Shown: positions 33,864-41,959 of the stretch, piece by piece
Numbering within the stretch: the first letter of the stretch is position 1
Layout: every line of letters begins with the position of its first letter
Assembly (NCBI RefSeq): GCF_009707365.1
Contig: NZ_CP046122.1
Coordinates: forward strand, 3,658,001 to 3,722,000
Length of the DNA stretch: 64,000 nucleotides
Direction of reading: 5' to 3'
DNA from: Microlunatus sp. Gsoil 973
Lineage (GTDB): Bacteria > Actinomycetota > Actinomycetes > Propionibacteriales > Propionibacteriaceae
Notes under the pieces: model-generated
Database searches by the model: none
The model's input: only the letters and a program-made list of their open reading frames with translations
What the model was told of the DNA's origin: nothing
Position numbers and translations under genes: made by a program

Positions 33864-34278
33864 ATCCGGCGCGCGCCGATGGCGACTCGTGCAACACCAC
33901 CTCGATGGCGCTCAACCGGCCCGCGTCGGTCGGCCCGCCGGTCGACGTACCGGTTGACGTGCCGGTGTCGCTGGTGGCGAGTTGATCGGCCAGCCCGTCG
34001 GCGATGTATCGGGCCAGTACCTCCGTGGTGGTGTTGATGCCGTCGAACTCGGGCAGGTCGTCGAGGTTGCGGTAGTTCAGTCCGGACAGCACCTGCTGCA
34101 GGGCGGCAGCCGCGGCGGTCATGTCGATGACGGTGCCGTCGGGCTTGAGTTCCGGGCTGACGAAGCTCGCCTCCACGGCGAACGTCGCGCCATGGAGGCC
34201 CTGGGCCGGACCGAACTGCTCGCCGCGAAGGCGGTGGGCGATCATGATGTGATCACTCACGGTGACACTGAAGGTCAT
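33847..34278 (-). CDS. 6-pyruvoyl-tetrahydropterin synthase / QueD homologue with altered active site
   Basis: 143 residues, T-fold enzyme. IMIAHRLRG near the N-terminus keeps one zinc His (H15) and GLHGATF keeps the second (H29). The canonical third His is Ala here (HGA, not HGH), and the usual catalytic Cys before it is replaced (GPAQGLHG). NTTTEVLARYIADGL and VVLHES near the C-terminus match the family. An acidic D9/H10 pair could substitute in metal binding. It overlaps both neighbours (ATGA with the dehydrogenase). With RibA in the same operon it may act on a GTP-derived pyrimidine or pterin. Confidence 0.87.
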   Translation of the reverse strand: MTFSVTVSDHIMIAHRLRGEQFGPAQGLHGATFAVEASFVSPELKPDGTVIDMTAAAAALQQVLSGLNYRNLDDLPEFDGINTTTEVLARYIADGLADQLATSDTGTSTGTSTGGPTDAGRLSAIEVVLHESPSARAGYVKKL

Positions 34279-35296
34279 CGGTGCTCCTCCTGCAGATAGG
34301 GCTCGGGGTCAGCGGCCCGGCCGTATTCGATCAGATGGCAGATGCCGGGCAGTTGCCCGCCGGCAAGGTTCTCAATCACGGTCGGCAGCTCGTCGAACGG
34401 CCAGGTGTCGGTGATGATCGCCTCGAAGGCCGGGTCACGAAGCAGGCGCAGTGCAAGCGCCAGTCGGTCTGTCGTCGACCGCGATCCCCGCCGTGCCGCA
34501 GCCACCGTACCGACCTGGCTGGACCTGATCGTCAGGCGCCGGTGATGGAAGGCGCCGCCGAGTTTCAGGTCGACCTCGTTGTCTCCGTACCAGCTCAACT
34601 CCACCACCCTGCCCTCCGGGGCGAGCAGTTCCAGTGACCGTTGCAGTCCGGCCGCAGTTGCGCTGGTGTGGACGACGAGGTCGAGGTCGGTGGGTGCGTC
34701 GTCGGGTGTTGCGAACGCCACGCCGAGCTGCGCCGCAACCTCCGCACGAGCCGGGTTGATGTCGATCAGGGTCGTCTCGACCCCGGGATCCCCGCCAGCA
34801 ACCGGGCGACACAGCAGCCGACCATGCCGGCTCCGATGCAGGCCACCCGATCCCCGATCAGCGGCGCCGCGTCCCAGAGTGCGTTGACTGCGGTCTCGAC
34901 CGTGCCGGCCAGCGCGGCCCGGCGGCCGGGCACGCCGTCCGGGACCGGAAGCACGGCCGCCGCCGGCACCACGTAGCTGGTCTGGTGCGGATGGAGGCAG
35001 AAGACCGTCTGTCCGAGGAGGTGATCAGGTCCGTCCTCCACCGTCCCGACCGAGAGGTAGCCGTACGCGGTCGGGCCCGGAAAGTCGCCCTGCTGGAACG
35101 GCGCCCTCATCGTGTCGTATTGATCGACCGGTACCCGACCGCGGAAGACCAGAGTCTCGGTTCCGGCACTGATCGCCGACCATCGGCTGCGGACCAGAAC
35201 GTCGGACGGGCCGGGTCGTGGCAGGTCGACAGTACGAATCTCGCCGACACCGGGTTCGCGTACCCAGAAGGACTGTGCGGTGGTGGTGAACGACAC
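34275..35296 (-). pseudogene. Zinc-binding alcohol dehydrogenase, frameshifted
   Basis: First gene of the RibA operon. From GTG 35296 (GAGGG 8 bases upstream) it reads FWVREPGVGEIRTVDLPRPG, TETLVFRG and the Rossmann segment VACIGAGMVGCCVARLL. It stops after a G run (plus-strand C4 at 34781-34784). The C-terminal half, FATPDDAPTDLDLVVHTSAT to the end, is in another frame. The span is 3n+2 bases, so adding one G restores about 340 residues. It belongs to the MDR family, but most classical zinc ligands are absent. Whether the gene is truly broken needs read support. Confidence 0.82.
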
Positions 35297-35318
35297 CGGG
35301 TGTTCCCTCGTCTCTCTT

Positions 35319-35363
35319 GACAGAGTCACTTCGGACAGGGTCATTCTGGACAGAGTCGCTTCG
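35319..35363. repeat. Three imperfect 15-bp repeats in a divergent promoter
   Basis: GACAGAGTCACTTCG, GACAGGGTCATTCTG and GACAGAGTCGCTTCG lie head to tail between the dehydrogenase start (35296) and the phosphatidyltransferase start (35424). The copies agree at 11 or more of 15 positions. They may be iterons for a regulator of the whole cluster. Confidence 0.75.
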
Positions 35364-35423
35364 CGGGGCTTTCATCCGGGGCCCGACCGGTTTGGACCGT
35401 CACAGAAGAGTACGGAGGTCGGG

Positions 35424-36194
35424 GTGCCGAACGTTCATCTGCGACCGCTTGGGCCGAGCAGCCGGACTCACAGTCTCGGGCAGATCAGGCCGTTTGGCGA
35501 CCCCCTCGTCGGCCTTGCCGGTCAGCTGGTGGTCCTCCTGGCCTTGGTCGGGGCGGGTCTGGGACCGGTCGGCTGGTTGGCCGGTTTCGGCTACGGAGCG
35601 GGTGTGACGGTGTTGTTGGTTCGCGCTCTGGTCCGGTCCGGCGGTCGCCGGTTGGGGCCTGCGGACAAGGTCACCCTGGCGCGTTCCACGCTGGTGGGTG
35701 GGGTCCTCGCCCTGGTGGTCAGCGATATCGCGTCGCCCGGTTCCGCGTCGCCCGCGTCAGTTGTCGTGCTGGTCACGCTCGCGTCGGCGGCACTCATCCT
35801 GGACGGGGTCGACGGCCGGGTGGCGCGGCGAACCGGCACGGTCTCGGCCCTCGGAGCGCGCTTCGACATGGAGGTGGACTCCATGTTGATACTGATCCTC
35901 AGTGTCCACGCGGTCTGGTCGGTCGGCTGGTGGGTGTTGATCATCGGCGCGGCCAGGTTCCTGTTCCTGGCGGCCGGTCTGATCGTGCCCTGGATGCGCG
36001 GGGACCTGCCGTTCCGGTATTGGGCCAAGGTGGTCGCGGTCGTCCAGGGTGTCGTTCTCACCGTGGTCGCCGCCGGGATTCTGCCGCGCCCTGTTGAGAC
36101 CGTCCTGTGCCTGGCAGCAGCCGCGTTGTTGGCCGAGTCGTTCGGGCGATCCGTCTGGTGGCTGGCCGCTCATCGCAAGGTCACCGACTCCTAG
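35424..36194 (+). CDS. CDP-alcohol phosphatidyltransferase
   Basis: 256 residues from GTG 35424, with GGAGG 5 bases upstream. The catalytic motif is complete: D-G-x2-A-R-x8-G-x3-D-x3-D in the segment about residues 129-154 (ILDGVDGRVARR, then GARFDMEVD). About six membrane helices. It joins an alcohol to a CDP-activated lipid or to a similar activated head group. It is divergent from the RibA operon across 127 bases holding three repeats, so it is probably co-regulated. It would allow the operon product to be attached to a lipid. Confidence 0.9.
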   Translation: MPNVHLRPLGPSSRTHSLGQIRPFGDPLVGLAGQLVVLLALVGAGLGPVGWLAGFGYGAGVTVLLVRALVRSGGRRLGPADKVTLARSTLVGGVLALVVSDIASPGSASPASVVVLVTLASAALILDGVDGRVARRTGTVSALGARFDMEVDSMLILILSVHAVWSVGWWVLIIGAARFLFLAAGLIVPWMRGDLPFRYWAKVVAVVQGVVLTVVAAGILPRPVETVLCLAAAALLAESFGRSVWWLAAHRKVTDS

Positions 36195-36288
36195 CGTCCG
36201 GCCCCGATTTCCCGGCTGCGCTTGATCGCGACCCGTACGGTGTACGGCGCACCAGCGCTTCCATCACGACCCGGGTCTGGAGAACACG

Positions 36289-36678
36289 ATGACCATCACC
36301 GCATCGGCTGTCTCACTGACCGTCGACGACGTGGCTGCTTCCAGCAGCTTCCTGACAACCCATTTCGGATTCCGGGAGGAGATGACGGCCGACGGCTTCG
36401 CATCGCTGGCCCGGGACGACGCCGGCATGAACGTGATCTTCCTGCGCCGCGGGCTGGCGAGCATGCCGGCCGATCAGCGCGACGACCACGCGGCCGGGGT
36501 CATCCTGGCGTTCGTCGTCGACGATCTCGAGGCGGAGCTGGCCAGGCTGCAGGCCGAGGGAGTTGTCATCACCATGCCCCTGACCGTCGAGGAGTGGGGT
36601 GAGCGTGCCTTCCAGGTTCGCGACCCGAACGGGGTGATCGTGCAGCTCGTCGACTGGAACGGCGCCGTCGACGGCTAG
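36289..36678 (+). CDS. VOC family protein (glyoxalase/bleomycin-resistance fold)
   Basis: 129 residues. ITASAVSLTVDDVAASSSFL starts the first beta-alpha-beta-beta-beta unit, and FQVRDPNGVIVQLVDW ends the second, with the usual metal-ligand Glu position replaced by Gln or Val (VQLV). It may therefore be a binding protein rather than a metal enzyme. GGAG lies 5-8 bases before ATG 36289. It stands alone, convergent with the EF-G2 gene. Confidence 0.86.
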   Translation: MTITASAVSLTVDDVAASSSFLTTHFGFREEMTADGFASLARDDAGMNVIFLRRGLASMPADQRDDHAAGVILAFVVDDLEAELARLQAEGVVITMPLTVEEWGERAFQVRDPNGVIVQLVDWNGAVDG

Positions 36679-36690
36679 CCTGCCGGCCGG

Positions 36691-38826
36691 TCAGGCGGTG
36701 CTGGCGTCGTAACGGGCGAAGCTGCGGGTGAAGGTCGCGGCACCGGCGGTCGTTGCACGCAGGTCGGTGGCGTAGCGCAGCAGCTCCGACTGTGGGACCT
36801 CGGCTCGGATCACGGTTCGGCCGGGTGCGGCGATCTCCGTTCCGAGGACTCGGCCACGGCGGCCGGACAGGTCGGCGAGGACTGCGCCGAGATACTGGTC
36901 GGGGATGCGTACGGCGACCTCGTCGAGCGGCTCGAGCACCACCGTTCCGGCGGCTGCTGCCGCTTCGCGCATGGCCAGCGCACCGGCGCTCTGGAACGCC
37001 GCGTCGGAGGAGTCGACGCTGTGCGCCTTGCCGTCGACGAGAGTCGCCCTGATGTCGATCAGCGGATTCCTGGCCTCGGAGACCCCACGCTCCATCGCCT
37101 CCCGGATGCCCTTCTCGACGCTCGCCACGTACTGGCGTGGCACTGCCCCGCCGACGACCTTCGACACGAACTCGAATCCCGCGCCGCGGGGCAACGGCTC
37201 GAACTGGACCTGGCAGATCGCGTACTGGCCGTGGCCGCCGGACTGTTTGACGTGCCGACCGGTGACAGTGACGGGCCGGGCCATCGTCTCCCGCAGCGGA
37301 ACCCGGACCGGTTCGGTGTCGATCTCGGCGCCGCCGGACCGCAGGCGGGAGAGCAGCAGGTCGGCGTGTGCCTCACCCATGCACCACAGCACGATCTGGT
37401 GGGTCTCCGGATTGCGCTCCAGTCGCAGCGTCGGGTCGGCCGCCACCAGCCTGGCGAGATTCCTGACCAGAGCGTCCTCGTCGGCGCGGGCATGCGGTAC
37501 GACGGCGACCGGCAGCTGCGGCTCGGGCAGTTCCCAGGCCTCGAGCAGGAGCGGATGGTCGACCGCCGAGATCGTGTCGCCGGTCTCTGCGCTGGCGAGT
37601 TTGGTCAGCGCGCAGATGTCGCCGGCGACGGCGAAGTCGACCTCCCGCAGTGTGACGCCCAGCGGGCTGTAGATGTGCGCGACCCGATCATCGTCGTCGT
37701 GCCCGATTTCGTCGGCCGGCTGCCCGTCCTCAGCCGGCGCGTCCGCCCGCGCCGGGTGATGGCCGCAGATGTGCACGCTGGTGTCCGGTCGCAGGGTGCC
37801 CGAGAAGACCCGGACCAGCGACACGCGTCCCACGTAGGCGTCGGCGGAGGTGTGTACGACTTCGGCGGCCAGAGGTCCCCCCGGGTCGGAGGTCAACTCC
37901 GGATGATCACTCCCGTCGATCATGCTGACCGGCGGGAGCGGATGTTCCAACGGCGACGGAAATCCCCCGACCAGCAGTTCGAGGATGGCGTCCAGGCCGA
38001 TGCCTTCGGTGGCGCAGACCGGTATCACCGGATAGAAGCTCCCCCGGGTGACCGCCGTCTCCAGATCCTTGATCAGCGTGCTCACGTCGACGTCCTCACC
38101 GTCGAGGTAGCGGTCCATCAGCGTCTCGTCCTCGGACTGCTCGATGATCCCTTCGATGAGCGTCGCCCTTGACTCATCCGCATTCTGTGGTGCACCATCG
38201 CTCGGCGTCCTGGACAGCAGTCCGTAGAGGTCGGTCAGAGTGCCGTTGTCACGGATCGGCAGATAGAGCGGCGCAACACCGTCGCCGAAGACCTGTTGGC
38301 AGACGGCGATGGTGGCTTCCAGATCGGCACGTGGATGGTCACACCGGGTGACGACCACGGCGCGGGGCATGCCGACGGCGGCACATTCCTCCCATTCGGC
38401 GATGGTGGCGGGATCAATCGCACCCTCGCCGCCGTGCTGACCGGACACCTCGGACGCCGAGATCACGAAAAGGGCCGCATCGGCGGCCCGCAGCCCGGCA
38501 CGCAACTCGCCCACGAAGTCGGCGTAGCCCGGGGTGTCGACGAGGTTGATCTTGACGTCGTTGTGAACAAGTGGCGCAACAGCCAGCGAGACGGACCGGT
38601 GCTGCCGGATCGCCGCCGGATCATGATCACACACGGTGTTGCCGTCCGGGATGGTGCCGGAGCGGGTGATCACCCCGGCCCTGGCGAGCAGCGCCTCGAC
38701 GAGTGTTGTCTTGCCCGAGCCCGACGGGCCGACCAATGCCACGTTCCGTACGCCGGCCGGATCGACTGCGGCGAGCGTGGACGACCGGCCCTTCCGGCCG
38801 GTGGTGGCCTCAGCCTTGAGTGCCAT
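36691..38826 (-). CDS. Elongation factor G-like protein (EF-G2)
   Basis: 711 residues from ATG 38826, with GGAGG upstream. G domain: P-loop VGPSGSGKTTLVEALL about residue 30 (canonical EF-G has GHVDHGKTT), VDTPGYADFVGEL about residue 85, and VVTRCDHP where NKxD is expected. Then EF-G domains II-V (GGHGQYAICQVQFEPLP in domain IV, and PDQYLGAVLADLSGRRGRVLG in domain V). The altered P-loop and NKxD agree with the mycobacterial EF-G2 subgroup (MSMEG_6535 type), which lacks translocase activity and affects growth in stationary phase. Confidence 0.9.
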   Translation of the reverse strand: MALKAEATTGRKGRSSTLAAVDPAGVRNVALVGPSGSGKTTLVEALLARAGVITRSGTIPDGNTVCDHDPAAIRQHRSVSLAVAPLVHNDVKINLVDTPGYADFVGELRAGLRAADAALFVISASEVSGQHGGEGAIDPATIAEWEECAAVGMPRAVVVTRCDHPRADLEATIAVCQQVFGDGVAPLYLPIRDNGTLTDLYGLLSRTPSDGAPQNADESRATLIEGIIEQSEDETLMDRYLDGEDVDVSTLIKDLETAVTRGSFYPVIPVCATEGIGLDAILELLVGGFPSPLEHPLPPVSMIDGSDHPELTSDPGGPLAAEVVHTSADAYVGRVSLVRVFSGTLRPDTSVHICGHHPARADAPAEDGQPADEIGHDDDDRVAHIYSPLGVTLREVDFAVAGDICALTKLASAETGDTISAVDHPLLLEAWELPEPQLPVAVVPHARADEDALVRNLARLVAADPTLRLERNPETHQIVLWCMGEAHADLLLSRLRSGGAEIDTEPVRVPLRETMARPVTVTGRHVKQSGGHGQYAICQVQFEPLPRGAGFEFVSKVVGGAVPRQYVASVEKGIREAMERGVSEARNPLIDIRATLVDGKAHSVDSSDAAFQSAGALAMREAAAAAGTVVLEPLDEVAVRIPDQYLGAVLADLSGRRGRVLGTEIAAPGRTVIRAEVPQSELLRYATDLRATTAGAATFTRSFARYDASTA

Positions 38827-38949
38827 GAGCGACCTCCGCGACACGTCATGGACGCCGGCGATCCGGCGTTGGATCTGATGGCCATCACACCCCCGGCGGC
38901 GGCGATTCGCAAGAGTTCCGCGTACCCGGATGCGGGGCGGGCCGCCCTC

Positions 38950-39064
38950 GCACCAGTTCGTCGACCCCGCACCAGTTCGTCGACGCCGCACCAGTTGGTC
39001 GACGCCGCACCAGTTCGTCGACGCCGCACCAGTTGGTCGGCCTCGCACCGGCTGCAACGGGTGC
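38950..39064. repeat. 19-bp tandem repeats in the EF-G2 / Gfo-Idh divergent promoter
   Basis: Five consecutive 19-base units begin with CACCAG at 38951, 38970, 38989, 39008 and 39027, and a degenerate sixth begins at 39046. The unit is GCACCAGTTCGTCGACGCC. Copies differ mainly by C or G in TT(C/G)GTCGA, with order C, C, G, C, G. Each of the first four keeps GTCGAC or GTCGACC. They occupy part of a 392-base gap between divergent starts 38826 and 39219. The rest of that gap holds only G-rich sequence with no gene seen. Confidence 0.92.
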
Positions 39065-39218
39065 GAGGCCGAGTAAAGGGAGCGGGGGCGAGGAAAGGGT
39101 GCGGGAAGGCGCCCGGAGGGCAGGTACTCGATGCCCACACGTTCGAGGAGGGGGTGCGGGACCGGGTCCCCATGGAGGGTGGATGCGGGACAGTGGACGG
39201 CTCTGGAAGGCTGCTGCC

Positions 39219-40331
39219 ATGGGTGAACCACTTCGGCTGGGCATTGTCGGCACCGGCAGCATCTCCCTGCGCGGGTTGCTGCCCCACCTGACGATGGACG
39301 ACGTCCAGGATCGGGTGAACGTGGTGGCAGTCTGCGATCCCGTCCTGGACCGCGCCGAGGCCGCCGCAGCAAAGTTTGAGGTTCCGGCCGCGTACCCCGA
39401 CCTGGAGAGCATGCTCGACGCCGGCGGTCTGGATGCGGTGAGCATCGCGTCGCCGATCGGGCTGCACTTCGAACAGGCGGTGCAGGCGGTCGACGCGGGA
39501 GTGCACGTCCATGTCAACAAAACCATGACGACGACCGTCGCCGAGGCCAGCGATCTCATCTCCCGGGCGGAGCAACGCGGAGTGAAGCTGGTGGCCTCGC
39601 CGGGAGAACTGATCAATCCGCGGTTGCAGCGGATCAAGGATCTGGTTGCCGGCGGCGCGCTGGGCGAGCCGACCTGGGCGGTCACCGGAGCGACCTTCGG
39701 CCGCTATCACGAGGAGGAGGCCGGGGTACGCCTCGGCGACGATCCTCTGTCGAATGTCAACCCTGCCTGGTATTTCCGCAAACCCGGTGGTGGGCCGCTC
39801 TACGACATGACTGTGTACGGGCTGCATGCCCTGACCGCTGTTGTCGGTCCGGCGAAACGCGTCACCGCACTCTCCGGAGTGCGGATCGGCGAGCGCGAGT
39901 TCCGCGGTCAACTACTGCCCACCGACATGGACGATCAGACGATGATGATCATCGACTTCGGTGATGCCTTCTTCGCCTACGTGTACGGTGTCGCCGCCGG
40001 CAGCCTGCCCAACGTCGGCCGCCCGCTGATCTTCGGGACCGACGGCGTGATCAATGGCGCCACCCTCAACGGGGAGATCATCGACTACCCAGGTCGCGAG
40101 ATCGCCGAGAGCCACGGCTACACCTCACCCCTGCCCCACGTGGTTGGTGATCATCGCCTGATGGAGGAGGCCCACGTCTTCGAGGACGTGATGCAACTGG
40201 TGGACTGGGTCCGTGACGGGGTTCCGACGGTGGCAACGGCCGAACACGCACGTCACGTGATCGAGATCATCGAGGCCGGCTACCGTTCGGCGGCGACGGG
40301 ACAGGTGCAGGGGTTGACTACGACCTTCTAG
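39219..40331 (+). CDS. Gfo/Idh/MocA family oxidoreductase
   Basis: 370 residues from ATG 39219. Rossmann N-terminus LRLGIVGTGSISLRGLLPHL (residues 5-24), then SIASPIGLHFEQAV. The usual E-K-P motif is HVNKTMTTT here, keeping the Lys. The C-terminal beta-sheet domain holds GGGPLYDMTVYGLHAL about residue 190 with candidate catalytic Asp and His. It is an NAD(P)-dependent sugar or cyclitol dehydrogenase of unknown substrate. It reads out of the 19-bp repeat region. Confidence 0.9.
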   Translation: MGEPLRLGIVGTGSISLRGLLPHLTMDDVQDRVNVVAVCDPVLDRAEAAAAKFEVPAAYPDLESMLDAGGLDAVSIASPIGLHFEQAVQAVDAGVHVHVNKTMTTTVAEASDLISRAEQRGVKLVASPGELINPRLQRIKDLVAGGALGEPTWAVTGATFGRYHEEEAGVRLGDDPLSNVNPAWYFRKPGGGPLYDMTVYGLHALTAVVGPAKRVTALSGVRIGEREFRGQLLPTDMDDQTMMIIDFGDAFFAYVYGVAAGSLPNVGRPLIFGTDGVINGATLNGEIIDYPGREIAESHGYTSPLPHVVGDHRLMEEAHVFEDVMQLVDWVRDGVPTVATAEHARHVIEIIEAGYRSAATGQVQGLTTTF

Positions 40332-40347
40332 TGCAGCGAGCCGGGCG

Positions 40348-41127
40348 TCAGCCGACCGGGACGGGCCGAAGCTTGAAGATCAGGATGCCGAGGTACTTGT
40401 TCATCCATGCCTGTTTGTTCGGGTAACGTCGGCCGTCCTCCTCGGACAGCTGTGGCTCGAGCGTGGTTTCGATCCACAGCCCGGCGGGGCCGAACACGTT
40501 GATCAGGTCCGAGATTGTGTACGGGCGCTGGGTCAGGGAGATCCGGTCGTTCCAGCCGCTGCGGTAGGTGTACGGCGACCTGGAGAAGTACTCCTCGCCG
40601 AGGGAGGTGCCGTTCTTTTCGGCGCGTTCGGCGGCGTACCGGATCGGGTGAGTCCTGGTCAGCAGGATGAATCCGTCCTCGGTCAGCATCGACCGTGCCG
40701 CCCGCAGGGCCCGGACCGGATCCTTCGCATACCCGAACGACTGCAGGAAGAGGATCCGGTCGAAGGTCCGGCCGGTGAGCCCCGGCACCGACGTCGGATC
40801 GGAAAGATCACCCCGGAGGAGTTCCAGACCGGTCGGCAGCTCGGTGAGGAAGTTGCCGCTGAGGTCGACACCGACACAGGTCCCGGCCCCGTCGCGCACC
40901 AACTCGGCGATCTTGGCTCCGTTGCCGCATCCGAGGTCGAGCACCGACCGCCCGGTCACGTCACCCAGCATCCGACGTTGCGCCGGCCACTCGACCAGTC
41001 GATCGAGTGAATCCTCCTTGGATCGGGCCCTTTCGTAGTCCGGGGCGAGTCGTCGCCATGCCCCGGCCGAATCCTGGCCCGGGTCATGATCACGATTCGA
41101 CTTCGCGGAGTCGTCGCAGATCGTCAC
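40348..41127 (-). CDS. Class I SAM-dependent methyltransferase (Methyltransf_11 type)
   Basis: 259 residues. AWRRLAPDYERARSKEDSLDRL leads to SAM motif I SVLDLGCGNGAKIAEL (about residues 60-75), CVGVDLSGNFL (motif II), and FDRILFLQSFGYAKDPVRAL. It resembles ubiquinone/menaquinone-type small-molecule methyltransferases. It is a single gene, convergent with the Gfo/Idh gene (16 bases). Substrate unknown. Confidence 0.87.
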   Translation of the reverse strand: MTICDDSAKSNRDHDPGQDSAGAWRRLAPDYERARSKEDSLDRLVEWPAQRRMLGDVTGRSVLDLGCGNGAKIAELVRDGAGTCVGVDLSGNFLTELPTGLELLRGDLSDPTSVPGLTGRTFDRILFLQSFGYAKDPVRALRAARSMLTEDGFILLTRTHPIRYAAERAEKNGTSLGEEYFSRSPYTYRSGWNDRISLTQRPYTISDLINVFGPAGLWIETTLEPQLSEEDGRRYPNKQAWMNKYLGILIFKLRPVPVG

Positions 41128-41265
41128 GGAACGAACCCTAGTGGTTGTTGATCTTGGATGAAGCTGCCCGGGACGAACCGGCCGCGTTGCACCATCTGTA
41201 CCTACGAGAAGGCCGGCTTCGTCGCGGAGGGCCGGCGCGCCCGCCTGAGAGCCATCGGCCTGGAG

Positions 41266-41859
41266 CTATCGGGAAGACGAATCCTGAACCTGCCCGGCAT
41301 TCGGGTGCCGGTTGGCGTTGAACCGTGCCTTCTTCTGCCGGTTGCCGCAGGTGTTCATGTCACACCATCGGCGCGTACGGCTCCGGCTGGTGTCGAAGAA
41401 GGCGGCGCGACAGGTCGGTGAGGCACACAGGGCCAGACGCCCGTCGTGTTCACCCGCCAGGATGCTGATGGCGTCCGCAGCGATCACGCCGAGCGCGTCC
41501 TCCACCGGCGAGGCCGGGCCGAGTCTCCACTGGCGGCCGCCGTCCGGTGTCAGGATTGCCGCGGCACTACCCCCGATGCTGCGGTCGTTGATGACCTCGA
41601 CGGCAGTTGCAGGAAGAGGGTCCTGGACCGCGGCCGCGGTCGCGGCGGCGTGGATCGACTCCCGCAACTCATGGGCGAGTTCGAACTGCGTCTGGGTGCA
41701 GGACTCCACGGGCAGCCCGCTCACGGCCAGCCAGTCAACGAGTCGCTGCGGCGTGGGAATGCGTTCGACGGGATCGCCGTGACGTTCCGACAAGGTACCG
41801 GTGAAACTCGTCGCCAGCACGCTGCCGAGGCGGAATTCAGGGAAACCAGCGCGACGCAC
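41266..41859 (-). CDS. CGNR zinc-finger (ABATE-type) transcriptional regulator
   Basis: 197 residues. The N-terminal ABATE-like ligand domain includes FAHELRESI-like FELAHELRESIHAAA (about residue 62). The C-terminal zinc finger is CASPTCRAAFFDTSRSR then RRWCDMNTCGNRQKKARF (about residues 144-180), the CGNR hallmark. Such proteins are presumed stress-responsive repressors. It is divergent from an epoxide hydrolase gene. The 100-base gap holds three matching palindromes, the first beginning 2 bases upstream of this ATG, so autoregulation is likely. Confidence 0.9.
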   Translation of the reverse strand: MRRAGFPEFRLGSVLATSFTGTLSERHGDPVERIPTPQRLVDWLAVSGLPVESCTQTQFELAHELRESIHAAATAAAVQDPLPATAVEVINDRSIGGSAAAILTPDGGRQWRLGPASPVEDALGVIAADAISILAGEHDGRLALCASPTCRAAFFDTSRSRTRRWCDMNTCGNRQKKARFNANRHPNAGQVQDSSSR

Positions 41860-41860
41860 G

Positions 41861-41941
41861 GAACCAGCTTAGCTGGTTGCGACTGCACCCGAAACATGTT
41901 AGAACCATCTAAGCCAGTTCTTGAACCCTCTTAGCCGGTTC
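41861..41941. promoter_or_regulatory. Three phased palindromic operators for the CGNR regulator
   Basis: Sites at 41861-41879 (GAACCAGCTTAGCTGGTTG), 41902-41920 (GAACCATCTAAGCCAGTTC) and 41923-41941 (GAACCCTCTTAGCCGGTTC). Shared form: GAACC, two bases, CT, T/A, AGC, two bases, GTT, C/G. Site starts are 41 and 21 bases apart, close to four and two helical turns, so all three face the same side of DNA. They fill the CGNR / epoxide-hydrolase divergent promoter. Confidence 0.85.
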
Positions 41942-41959
41942 CCGCACCGAGGAGGCCCC

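Noticed and set aside
38950-39064. CRISPR array
   Set aside because: Units are contiguous with no spacers and no cas genes lie nearby; it is a simple tandem repeat.
41158-41421. 87-codon plus-strand frame with an EKAGFVAEGRR segment like the end of a GNAT acetyltransferase
   Set aside because: Too short, overlaps the CGNR gene, and only about 20 residues look GNAT-like; at most a remnant.
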